NCBI GenBank assembly: GCA_963575745.1
Contig: CAUYUJ010009746.1
Span: 250,001 to 314,000 of the forward strand
Length of the DNA: 64,000 nt
Source: Prorocentrum cordatum
Taxonomy: Eukaryota > Sar > Dinophyceae > Prorocentrales > Prorocentraceae
Direction of reading: 5' to 3'
Shown: piece after piece, positions 1 through 10,616 of the stretch
Position numbering within the stretch: position 1 is the stretch's first letter
How the letters are laid out: each line of letters starts with the position of its first letter
Notes under the pieces: model-generated
Databases searched by the model: none
Seen by the model: the letters and a program-made list of their open reading frames with translations, nothing else
Told to the model about the DNA's origin: nothing
Program-made: the position numbers and the translations under genes

Positions 1-586
1 GGTTTTGGCAGGGGTAGTGAGGTGGGGGCATCGCTGACCGTGGTCCGCGGCTACCCGGGCGGGGGAGAGGGTGTTCAAATATAAGAGCAGATGTCGGGGA
101 GGGGGTTGGCGTGTTGCCTGCTCTCGCTTAGAGGGGCCACTGGTCTGAGTCACCTTTTGCGGGCTGGCTTTGCAGCCGTTTGCAAAGAAGAGCACCTGAT
201 GCCAACAGAGCCAGGTGCGGCGAGCCCCACGTGCATGAGACCTGGGCAGCGTTCTGACGTGCGCCAGGGCCGCCGACTGGCAGCGCGACGCCCACTGCAG
301 CGCCCGTGTACAAACTCTGCGAGCTGGCCGTCCCCCCCTCCTCCGCCAGCCCGGCCGTGGAAGCGGCGCTGCTCCGCAGGCCTGCCCCCGCCGGACGGCC
401 GAGGAGCCCGCAGGCCGTCCTCCCCGCCTTCCCCGCCTCCGCCTCGCCGGTTCGACCCCGCCCTTGCCACGTGCAGTCACGGACTGCTTCATGGGCCCGG
501 GGAAGAGAAGCCGTCATCACCCCATCGCCCATCCGTTCCGTCGCGAGTGCCACGGGGGCCTCTTGTGATCAAGGCCATGCTGGCGA
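1..586. other. No recognisable gene
   Basis: GC-rich sequence with overlapping open frames on both strands, none of which shows a family motif or a consistent codon pattern. I see no repeat of the downstream 172-bp unit here. Confidence 0.5.
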
Positions 587-1430
587 CGCTGCCAAGGATG
601 CTGACGACTGCGACGATGAGTGTGGTGGCGGTGCTGATGATCGTCAGCGCCATCGTCGGAATAGTCATGCACTGTCGGAATGGCATCGGAGTGCCATCGG
701 GACAACGTCTGGACACCCGGTGGGATGCCACGACAATGCGCACAGGTTTACTTACTCCGATCCGCAAGGATGATGACGACTGCGACGATGATTGTGGTGG
801 CGGTGCTGATGATCGTCAGCGCCATCGTCGGAATAGTCATGCACTGTCGGAATGCCATCGGAGTGCCATCGGTACAACGTGTGGACACCCGGTGGGATGC
901 CACGACAATCCGCACAGGTTTATTTACTCCGATCCGCAAGGATGATGACGACTGCGACGATGATTGTGGTGGCGGTGCTGATGATCGTCAGCGCCATCGT
1001 CGAAATAGTCATGCACTGTCGGAATGGCACCGGAGTGCCATCGGGACAACGTCTGGACACCCGGTGGGATGCCACGACAATGCGCACAGGTTTTTTTACT
1101 CCGATCCGCAAGGATGATGACGACTGCGACGATGATTGTGGTGGCGGTGCTGATGATCGTCAGCGCCATCGTCGAAATAGTCAAGCACTATCGGAGTACC
1201 ATTGGAATGCCATCGGGACAACGTCAGGACACCCAGTGGGATGCCACGACAAATTGCACAGGTTTACCCCCATCCGCAAGAATGATGACGATTGCGACGA
1301 TGATTATGGTGGCGCTGCTGATGATCGTCACCGCCATCGTCGAAATAGTCAAGCACTGTCGGAGTACCATCGGAGTGCCATCGGGACAACGTCTGGACAC
1401 CCTGTGGGATGCCACAACAGAGCGCACATA
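587..1430. repeat. 172-bp tandem repeat, about 5 copies
   Basis: Five head-to-tail copies of a unit that contains the landmark GACTGCGACGATGATTGTGG. The landmark recurs near 603, 775, 947, 1119 and 1283, a period of 172 bp for the first three intervals and about 164 for the last. Each unit also carries GTCTGGACACCCGGTGGGA. Copies 1-3 are nearly identical and copies 4-5 have drifted. The open frames across the array encode alternating hydrophobic stretches, but they exist only because the unit lacks stops, so I do not call a gene. Confidence 0.9.
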
Positions 1431-2690
1431 TTATGCCCGGATACGTACGCTGCCTCCCGAGAGCGTGAACATACCTCACATATGAACATCGCACACTATC
1501 ACACACTTTTCCACAGCATTCGATCTTGATTGGATTGGAATGGGAGGAACAGCGGCCAGGAGAATGTCATGTGCTTCATTCGCTCCTTCTCCTTATCCTC
1601 CCAGGTATTTTGTTCTGCTTCCACTTCGCGTTGTGCGATGCGCGTGTCCGCCACAGGGCAGGCTGGGTAGGGACTCAGGCACCCATCGACCCCGACCCCT
1701 TTCAGCTCGCAGCATTTAGTCGCGTCAGCGAGACCATCTCGTGTGGAGCTCTTCCCGCGGACAGGCCAGGGTTCATTGACGCTCGTGCACATGGCTGCGT
1801 TCATACCATGCCCGGCACGACACGCGAAACTCAGAGGAGTACATGTACCCATGCCGCTATTGTTCCTTCGTTTTCCCCCTTTTGGGCTTTTGGAGGCCCT
1901 CGTCGCCACCGCTGGACTCGCCTCGAAAGTCTGGTCAGAAAGCACCCCGGGAGAGGTCCGGGGAGCAGCGGTATCGGTACCTCTTGGTTTCCCCAGAAAT
2001 TGAGGTTTCTTGCTGGTGGCGGACTTGCAGCAGCTGTTACGCATCAAGCCTCCACCGACCCTGTTGCAGTTCTGTTCCATCAGCACCGCTTGACCGAGTT
2101 GCCTTCTACTACTGAAAAACATTGATAGAGTGTCCAGGTGCTTGCGGCCAGTTGGACCACCGCTGCTACTGTTGCGTGTTTCTGTCAGTTCACCCGGTGT
2201 CGCTTCAGCGATTCAGCCCATTGGGCTACACAGTCTTCATGCTATTCAGCACCGCCAGGATGACCGATGGGTAACCATCGCCTTAACTTGTGGAAGCATC
2301 GTTGTTATCTTACTTCTTGAACCTCATTCCTCCCCTTCTGGTTGCCCTCTTCTCCTCCCGCCTCCACTCTCACCAACCCTTCTTCTCGGCCCCTCAACCA
2401 GTCCCTCCTCCCTTCCTTTCGTTCTTCTTCCCCTATCGCTTTGCCCCCCTGTCCCTCCAGCCCTCCTGACCTCTCTCAGGCTGCAATTTGGAGGTTGAAC
2501 TCAGCATCGTCTCTAGCATTCTCGCGGGTATTGTTCTGCTGCAGCCAGCACTATCCGGTCTAGACCAGCTTAGTCTGGCTCACTTCCGCTTAAATGCTTG
2601 ACATGGCATGCCCATCTGAAGAATCCAGCCGAGCGGCCCCGTGATCGGGCTGAGCAGGCCTCAGACGCTCCGCGAGGACGTCCCAGGAGC
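1431..2690. other. No supported gene; one long unassigned minus-strand ORF
   Basis: Non-repetitive sequence between the 172-bp array and a pyrimidine-rich tract. A 207-codon minus-strand frame spans 1499-2122 and a 199-codon plus frame overlaps it almost exactly, so at most one is real. Neither shows a domain I recognise. From about 2330 the top strand becomes C/T-rich. Confidence 0.4.
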
Positions 2691-3092
2691 CGCCTCCTAA
2701 CGTCCCTGTCCCTCCCTCTCTCCCTCCCCTCCCAGTCTCTCGTCTCTCCCTGTCTCTCCTCTCGTTCCTCTTCCCCTCTCTCCCTCCCCTCCCCTCCCTC
2801 GTCCCTCTCTCTCTCCCTCCCCTCCCCTCCCTGTCCCTCCCTGTCTCTCCTCTCGTTCCTCCTCCCGCCCCCTCCCCGTGTCCCCATCCGTTCCCCCCCC
2901 TTTCTGCCCCTCTCGCCCTCCCTCCGTGACCATGGGCCCCCCTTTCGTGTCTGGATCCTCCGCTGCGGCTGCTGCTGCTCCTCCTCCGTCATCGTGCGTC
3001 CTCGTCCTCCTCCTGCTCCTCCTTCTCCTGCTCCTCCTTCTCCTCCCTCCTCCTTCTCCTCCTGATCATCATCCTCATCCTCATCCTCATCC

Positions 3093-3151
<59 letters not shown>

Positions 3152-3155
3152 GTCC
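2691..3155. repeat. Pyrimidine tract then (CAT)n microsatellite
   Basis: Imperfect CCCTCTCT and TCC runs (about 2700-3055) lead into CCTCAT and then an almost pure CAT run (about 3094-3152). Histidine- or serine-rich frames over it are by-products of the repeat. Confidence 0.9.
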
Positions 3156-3521
3156 TTCCCCCCCTCCTTCCCTCTTGCTCGCTGCCACTGCCGCTGCTTC
3201 CCGCTTGCTCCTCACGCTCCTGCTCCTTCTCCTCTGTCCCCCTCTCCCCTCATCATGATGCTGTTGATTATCCGCAAAGGCTTTGCCCCCTGCCGCCGGC
3301 CCCCTCTCGGATAATGGGCAATGGAAGAGCGAAACCATGAGGCCTTGGCGCCGCCGTGAAGCATCGTCGGGACGTCACGCGAAGACGATGAGTAATCGGC
3401 AAGACACATTGAGATTCTGATGATATTGTTGAATTCGGTGTTGTACTTCGAGCTTGCTCGCGCATGCTGTGCAACAATCTTTTCCACGAAGTATTGAAGC
3501 ATTGCAAAACCATGTGTTTTA
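3156..3521. other. Unique spacer before the 73-bp array
   Basis: Non-repetitive sequence with no recognised gene. Its last 40 bases already resemble the array unit (CATGTGTTTT), so the array edge is diffuse. Confidence 0.4.
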
Positions 3522-4590
3522 TGACCCTGACCCCGCCGATCTGCGTGAGGGGTGCCACCGAATTTCAAGACATGTGGCAAATCCTTTGTGTTCCTGGACC
3601 CTGACCCCGCCGATCTGCATGAAGAGTGCCACCGAATTTGAGAAATGCGGCAACTTCCTTATTTTGGGGGACCCTGACCCCGCCGATCTGCGTGAGGGGG
3701 GCCACCGAATTTCAAGACACGTGGCAAATCCCATGTGTTGTCCGACCCTGACCCCGCCGATCTGCAAGACGGGTGCCACCGAATTGCAGAATAATAGCAA
3801 ATCCTTTGTGTTCTTGGACCCTGACCCCGCCGATCTGCGTGAGGGGTGCCACCGAATTTCAGACATGTGGCAAATCCCATGTGTTTTTGGACCCTGACCC
3901 TGCCGATCTGCATGAGAAGTGCCACCGAATTTGAGAAATGTGGCAAATCCTTTCTGTGTTTTTTGGACCCTGACCCCGCCGATCTGCGTGAGAGGGGGCC
4001 ACAAAATTTCAAGACATGTGGCAAAGGCCATGGGCGTTTCGACCCTGACCCCGCCGATCTGCGTGAGGGGTGCCACCGAATTTCAGACATGTGGCAAATC
4101 CCATGTGTTTGTCGACCCTGATCCCGCCTATCTGCGTGAGGGGTGCCAGCGATTTTCAGAAATGTGGCAGATCCCATATGTTTTTCGACTCTGACCCCGC
4201 CAATCTGCGTGAGAGGTGTTACCGAGTTTTAACATGTGGCAAATCCCATGTGTTTTTTGACCCTGACCCCGCCGATCTGCGTGAGTGGTGCCACCGAATT
4301 TGAGAAATGTGGCAAATCCTATTGGTTTTCCGACCCTGATCCCGCCGATCTATGTGAGGGGTGCCGCCGAATTTTCGAAATCTGGTAAATCGTATGTGTT
4401 GCTGGACCCTGAGACCCCGCCGATCTGCGTGAGGGGTGGGGTGCCGCCGAGTTCCAAAAATGTTGCAATTCTCAATAGTTTTTAGGCCCTGATCCTGCAT
4501 ATCTGCGTGAAAGGTGCCGCCGAATTTCAGAAATGCTGCACATCTCATTGGTAATTTGGACCCTGACCCCGCCGATATGCGTGAGGGGTG
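3522..4590. repeat. 73-bp satellite-like tandem array, about 15 copies
   Basis: The landmark GACCCTGACCCCGCCGATCT recurs every 72-75 bp from about 3523 to 4570, for example near 3597, 3670, 3744, 3818, 3891, 3966, 4040, 4113 and 4259. Each unit also carries GGTGCCACCGAATTT and a GTGGCAAATCC block. Single-base differences and short indels separate the copies, and the last four are the most diverged. ORFs on both strands repeat with the unit and are not genes. Confidence 0.93.
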
Positions 4591-5089
4591 CAAATTTCGA
4601 CCCCCCAGAAATTCTCAGACCTCTCCCGGGAGGTGCTAACCAGGGCGTTTTTCGGCTCCCCCCCCTCGCGCTGTCTACAAGAAGGAACAGCAACAAGAAG
4701 CAGAACAGGAAATTGGAACTGGCGCAGGGAACAGCAAATCCCGAGCCTACAGCCTGGTGGCCCCACAAGGGGGCCGGCGGATCCTCCTCCTTTTCCTCAT
4801 CCTTTCGTCTTCCTCTTCCTCCTCCTCTTCCCCTGCTTCTCTTTCGCTGCCGCGGTTCCTCCTCTGGAGGTCTCCAGTGCCCCCTGGCCTGAGTCCTCTG
4901 GCGGCCTCCGGAGGCCGGAGGGGGCCCAGGAGGCGTCTCAAAGTATGCGCATCGAGGTTCTTTGGTGTTGTCGCTCTTGCCCCGAAGCTTCACCGTGGCG
5001 AGCGTGGAGGCGAGGGCCTCTGAACGGAGGGGCTTTGGTGGTGCCAGCGCGCCGACGCCCTTCCAATTGTGGCAATCCTGGCCACGACC
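4591..5089. other. No recognised gene
   Basis: Mixed sequence between the 73-bp array and the microsatellite block. A (TCC)-rich stretch lies at about 4790-4840. No frame carries a recognisable motif. Confidence 0.4.
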
Positions 5090-5425
5090 CTCGCTCCTCC
5101 TCTCCCTCCTCTTCCTCCTCCTCCTCCTGCTCCTTCTCTATCCTTCTCCTCCTGCTCCTTCTCTCTCCTTCTCCTCCTACTCCCACTGCTCCTTCTCTCT
5201 CCTCCTTCTCCTCTTCCTCTTCTTCGACCCCCGATCATCGAGCCTCGAGCCTCCTCCTGCTTGGTGTCCAGGACACGCCCGAGGCCAAGGACGTGAGCCC
5301 CAGGGTGGTGCTGCTGGAGGTGGCCCTGATAAGGGAGCGGGCGAGACTCATGAGAAGAAGGGGGAGGAGGAGGAGGAGGAGGAGGAGGAGGAGGAGGAGG
5401 AGGAGGGGGCGGAGGAGGAGGAGGA

Positions 5426-5465
<40 letters not shown>

Positions 5466-7775
5466 CGAGGATGATAAGGATGAGGAGGAGGATGATGATA
5501 ATGCTGCTGCTGATGATGATGGTGATGATGATGCTGCTGCTAATGGTGCTGCTGCTGATGATGGTGGTGGTGGTGATGGTGATGCTGATGATGGTGATGA
5601 TGATGCTCATGCTGACTGGTGATGATGATGATGATGGTGATGCTAATGGTGATGCTGATGATGATGATGATGCTGACGCTGATGATCATGATCATGATGC
5701 TGATGCTGGTGATGCTTATGATCATGGTGCTGATTATGATTGTGACGACGATTGAAATTATGCCGATGCGTATGATGATGGTGTTGATGGTGATGATGAC
5801 GATGATGACGACGACGACAATGCTGCTGTGGCCGCTGCTGCTGATGATGTTTATGATGACGATGATGATGCTGATGACGACGAGGAGGAGAAGAAGGAGG
5901 AGGGAGGAGGAGGAGGAGGAGGGGCTGGGGATAAGGAGGAGAAGGAGAAGGAGATGTTTCACCGAGCTGCGCGCACGCTCGTGCTGCTTCTTTGGCCTTG
6001 GCCGAATAATCAGGCCACCTGCCTTCGGCCAGGCCGTCGAGATTCGACTGGAGGAGGAGGGGGAGGAGGGGGAGGAGGAGGAGGAGGAGGAGGAGGAGGA
6101 GGAGGAGGAGAAGAAGGAGGAGGGGGAGGAGGAGGATGAGCAGGAGGAGGGAAGAAGAAGAAGAAGAAGACGAGCAGGGAGGAGGCCGTAGAGGAGAATG
6201 AGCGAAAGGGTGATGCGAATCATGTTATGATAAGACGATGAGGTCGGTGATATCGACGATGCCGATGGCGATGGTGATGGTGGTGGTGATGATGACGATG
6301 ACGATGGTGATGATGGTGATGACGACGATGCTGGCGATGCTGATGATGCTGATGCTGCTGATGATGCGAATGATGATGACGATGCTGCTGATGATGATGG
6401 TGGTGATGATGACGATGCTGGTGAGTATGATGGTGATGTTGATGCTGATCATGTTGGTGATGATGATGACGATGGTGATGGTGATGTGGACGATGCGTCT
6501 GATGATGGTAATGGTGAAGTTGGTGGTGGCGTTGACGATGCTGCTGTCGATGCTGATGCTGCTGTTGCTGCGTCTATTGATGCTAACGCTGCTGATGATG
6601 AGGGTGGGGATGGTGGTGATAGTGAGTGATATTGATGCTGCTGCTGTTGCGGATGTTGATGGTGATGATGATCATGATGATGGTGATGATTATGATTATG
6701 ATGATGTTGCCGATGATGATGCTGATGACGATGGCGAGGTTGATGACGACGACGATGATGTTGCAGCTGTGGGTGATGATGTCGATGAAGCTGGAGACGA
6801 CGACGACGATGGTGATGATGATGCTGCTCATGATGCAGACGATGGATGGTGACGATGACGATGCGTAGGATGATGGTGATGAAGTTGATGGTGGCGTTGA
6901 TCATGGTGTTGCCGATGCTGCTACTGATGTTGATGCTGATATTGGTGCTACCGCTGCGGTTGGTGATGGTGGGGATGGAGGTGATGCTGATGCTGATGCT
7001 GCTGACGATGGTGCTGATGCTGATGATGATGATGATGATGACGACGGCGCCGGTAACGATGACGATGATGATTTCGACGACGATGGTGATGATGATGATG
7101 ATGATGACGATGGTGATGATGATGATGATGATCTGATGACGATGACGACGGCGATTATGACGACGATGATATTGATGATGATGCTGGTGGTGATGATGAT
7201 GGTGGTGGCCTTGATGATGACGATGATGATGATGATGCCGCTGCTGCTTCGGATGATGACGATGGTGATGATGGTGATGGTGATGATGGCGCTGGTTATG
7301 ATGTTCATTCTCATGATAATGGCGATTCCGATGACGATGACGACGACGACAACGATTATGATGATGCTGATGCTGATGTCGATGACGATGAGGATGGTGG
7401 CGGTTGTGATGATGAAGATGATGGTGGCGGTGGTGGTGATCATGACGATGATGATGCTGCGGATGATGATGCGGATGATCATGCTGATGCTGCTGATGAT
7501 GGTGATGATAATGTTGGTGCAGTTGATAATGATGATGATGATGGTGATGATGCTGATGCTAACGATGACGATGATGACGACAACGATTATGATGATGATG
7601 CCGATGACGATGATGATGGTGGTGGTGATGATGAAGATGATGGTGATGATGATGATGATGATGATGATGGTTGTAGTGGTGGTGGTGGTGATCATGACGA
7701 TGATGCTGCTGATGGTGATGAGAAGATGATGCTGATAAAGAGGATGATGATGCGGATGATGGTTATGATGATACC

Positions 7776-7847
<72 letters not shown>

Positions 7848-7935
7848 GGTGGTGGTGATGATTATGCTGATGATGATGGTGATGATGATGGTGGTGATGA
7901 TGACGATGATGATGATGCTGATGATGATAATGCTG

Positions 7936-8026
<91 letters not shown>

Positions 8027-8110
8027 GGCGGACGGAGGAGGAGGAGGAGGGGGTGGAGGAGGGGGAGGAACAGAGACAGTAGGAGGAGGAGGAGGGGGAC
8101 GAGGACGGCA
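5090..8110. repeat. Three-kilobase TCC/GGA/GAT microsatellite block
   Basis: Order on the plus strand: TCC-rich (5090-5230), short unique (5230-5350), GGA run (5358-5424), GAT run grading into mixed GATGCT/GATGGT (5425-5880), GGA (5880-5950), short unique (5950-6040), GGA (6043-6185), then about 1.8 kb of imperfect GAT triplets (6240-8030) ending in a purer GAT run and GGA (8040-8100). Long Asp-, Met-, His- or Ile-rich frames cover it in all phases and have no start or motif that suggests a protein. Confidence 0.95.
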
Positions 8111-9324
8111 GCGTCCTTCATAAAATGGTACTCATGCCATGCGCGGATGTTCTTCATGCCATCAGCGGACATCGAGTACAAGAGGATGATATATTGGAGG
8201 AGGAGGAGGAGGAGGAGGCGGTGAGGAGGATTACGAGAAGGAGGAGGAGGAGGAAGATCGACGACGGGTTCAGTTTTGTAGCTCTCATTGTTGGTTGGGC
8301 CGTCACGGGCCTCCAGGGGGATCCACCGGAGGCGGGGGAGGAGGCGGGGGAGTAGGAGGAGCAGGAGGATGAAGAGTCCTGCTTGTCCTGCTGCTCATCT
8401 TGCCTGTGCCCTCTCCTCTCCCAGCCTGACGGCGCTCGTTTCACTGCCCACTCTTTCCAGACGGCGCTCACTTCTCCTGCCCCTCCTGTCCCTCCTGCCT
8501 CTTTTGCAGCTGCTCCTTCTCATCCCCTTCTCTGGATGCCTTTGGAGGTTTCCATGGGCCTCCAGAGGACTGGGGAGGACTCCAGAGCTCTGTCCAGCCC
8601 CCCCGAGGGTCAAAAAGGGACAAACACGCTCAGTCACCTCGATCCTCCTCCTCGTCATCTTCCTTTTCCTCCTCCTCCTCCTCATCCTCCTCCTGCTCCT
8701 TCTGTTCCTCCCGCTCCTCCTCCCTTCTCCACCTCCTACTCCTTCTACTCCTTCTACTCCTTCTCCTTCTTCTTCTCCTCTTCCTCCCCATCCCTCTTCT
8801 CCTCCTCGTTCTCGCGCGTCTCCCGTTGAGCAAGTGGTGGATCCAGCGTGGTTGGATGGGCCGCGTCATTTGGAAGAGAGCGTCTCCTGAGTGCGCTGGG
8901 AGAAGAAGTCGGGGGGGGGCTTGGGGAGGGGGAGGGGAGAGGGATGCGCCTCGAGCCTCGCCCCTCCCTTGGGGAGGGGGGAGGAAGTCCTGGGGATGAG
9001 GAGGGGGGGGAGGAGCCTCCCCTCGGAAATCCTGGAGGGGTGAGGCCTGCGCGGCAGCGTTCGGGCGGGCCAACGACGGCGCGCGTAGGGCACGCGAGGC
9101 AGAACAGTAGCGAGCAAGTCGCCATTCCGCATGCGGTCACCTTTGGCAACCGCCACACGGTGGATCGCTCCGCGTCGCGATCAACCGCCCGGCCTGCACG
9201 CGTGCTGCGAGTCACTGCGCGTTGCCGGTGTCATGGGGCGTGGCCCGTGCGTGATGGCCCACCTCTTCATGTAACATGTTTGTACGTGGGTATGTACTGT
9301 CCCGCTCCCCGTCGCCTCATCATC
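8111..9324. repeat. GGA- and TCC-rich tracts with short unique stretches
   Basis: A GGA-rich segment (about 8190-8260), unique sequence, then a long CTC/TTC-rich tract (about 8640-8815). From 8880 to 9010 the top strand becomes G-rich. A plus-strand frame through 9010-9300 is not obviously repetitive but carries no motif I recognise. Confidence 0.6.
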
Positions 9325-9608
9325 TCCCTCCTCCTCCTCCTCCTCCTCCTCCTCCTCCTCCTCCTATACCACGTGGCCAAGGAGATGGCATCTCATCAAG
9401 ACGGGCGCCCTTTAACTCTGTCCCAGCAGCTAGATGCCCTCAAAGCGGCATTAGCCAAGCTGCCCATCAATTACTCGATTCTTCCGCCTCCGCCTGGTTC
9501 GGCTAGGCCTCACCCCTGGCTGAAACCCACGAGGCGTTGAGACTCTTGAGGTACTGTCGCTCCTCCTCCTCCTCCTCCTCCTCCTCCTCCTCCTCCTCCT
9601 CCTCCTCC
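9325..9608. repeat. Two (CTC)n runs flanking a 150-bp unique stretch
   Basis: Runs of CTC lie at about 9325-9365 and 9562-9608. Between them, an open frame starting at ATG 9388 ends at 9540 and encodes about 50 residues (MASHQDGRPL at the start). It is not repetitive and could be an exon piece, but nothing identifies it. Confidence 0.6.
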
Positions 9609-10167
9609 GTAACTTAATACACTTCCTCTCGTTGTTCTTACTACTGTCAGGAGCTTGGGCTCAGAGTGTCGCGTCGCCGGTTCTGCCCCACCGCGTTTCG
9701 GTGCGACACGTTGTCCACGACCCAGTCCCCAAGAGTCAACGTCTCGAGCCTTCCTCTGCCTCTCGCAGCGCGGAGCAGAACGATACGTTATCCGCTTGCA
9801 AGGCATAGCGTGTCGCCAGGGTCGCAGCCGCGGCTCACACATGTGTATGTAGCACTGCTGCTATACTTGCAGCCTCGCGTGAGGGCGGACCTCTGAAGCT
9901 TGAGCTGAGGGTGGCAGGGTGGCAGTCTCTTGGAGGCAGAAGTGAGGACTCTCTTTCCGCCCCGCTGGTGGCCCACCATGCAGCATGTGCGCATACTTGA
10001 CCAATATCCCACCAGTCATAGTCAAACGTGGATCGGCATACGCTCGGGGCGCTCCGAAGAGGGTCTTGCCTGCGAGGATAGGAAAGGCTGTCATCTCATC
10101 TTCGGCGGACGGGCGGCGGGAGGTCGGCGGAGGTAAAACGAGGCCGCCTCCGCCGGCGGAAGCCGGC
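9609..10167. other. No recognised gene; left flank of the LINE insertion
   Basis: Unique sequence. It ends in a short run of the 10-mer GGCGGAAGCY (10155-10183), whose last copy forms the left half of the direct repeat bounding the LINE. Confidence 0.4.
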
Positions 10168-10616
10168 GGAAGCTGGCGGAAGCCTCGGCGGCTCAAGGAC
10201 GCTTCTCGCACAGGCGAGCGTGGGGTCGCAATTCCCCACCAGGCGGAACCCTAGTGTTCTCCTCTTCCTGCCATGGCGCTGCTGTGCTGGGCGTGAGGAT
10301 CTCGGAGGAGGAGAGTACTGCCGACGCCTGCGAGGTGAGCGCTGCCCAGCTGCCCGACCGAGCTGGACCGCCAACTCGGCTCTGACTACAAAACCGACGG
10401 CGGGAGCTAGGGCAATGGGTGGCAAAAGGGCCTGGAGACGAGCTGTACGACTTGCCATAGTGGCAGGCAGCTGCTGGTATCATGGTCAGCTGCTTACTCG
10501 TCCTGTGGCCGCCCACGCAGTTCGACACGAAAGGCAGATTCATCAACGAGAACCTGAGCTCGCACCACCATCTCAGTTGCCCAAACGAACACAAGTTTCG
10601 CGCAACAATCATCTGA

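Noticed and set aside
1499-2122. 207-codon minus-strand ORF
   Set aside because: A plus-strand ORF of almost equal length overlaps it, and neither shows a motif, so a gene call is not supported.
3522-4590. CRISPR array
   Set aside because: Units are adjacent and homologous along their full length, with no variable spacers of constant size, and the genome context is eukaryotic.
6901-8181. 426-codon minus-strand ORF, His- and Ile-rich
   Set aside because: It is the translation of a GAT/ATG triplet array; stops are absent for compositional reasons and every phase is similarly open.
10184-10200. Dinoflagellate spliced-leader relic (GGCTCAAG near 10190)
   Set aside because: Only the last eight bases match; the preceding CCATTTT part of the leader is absent.
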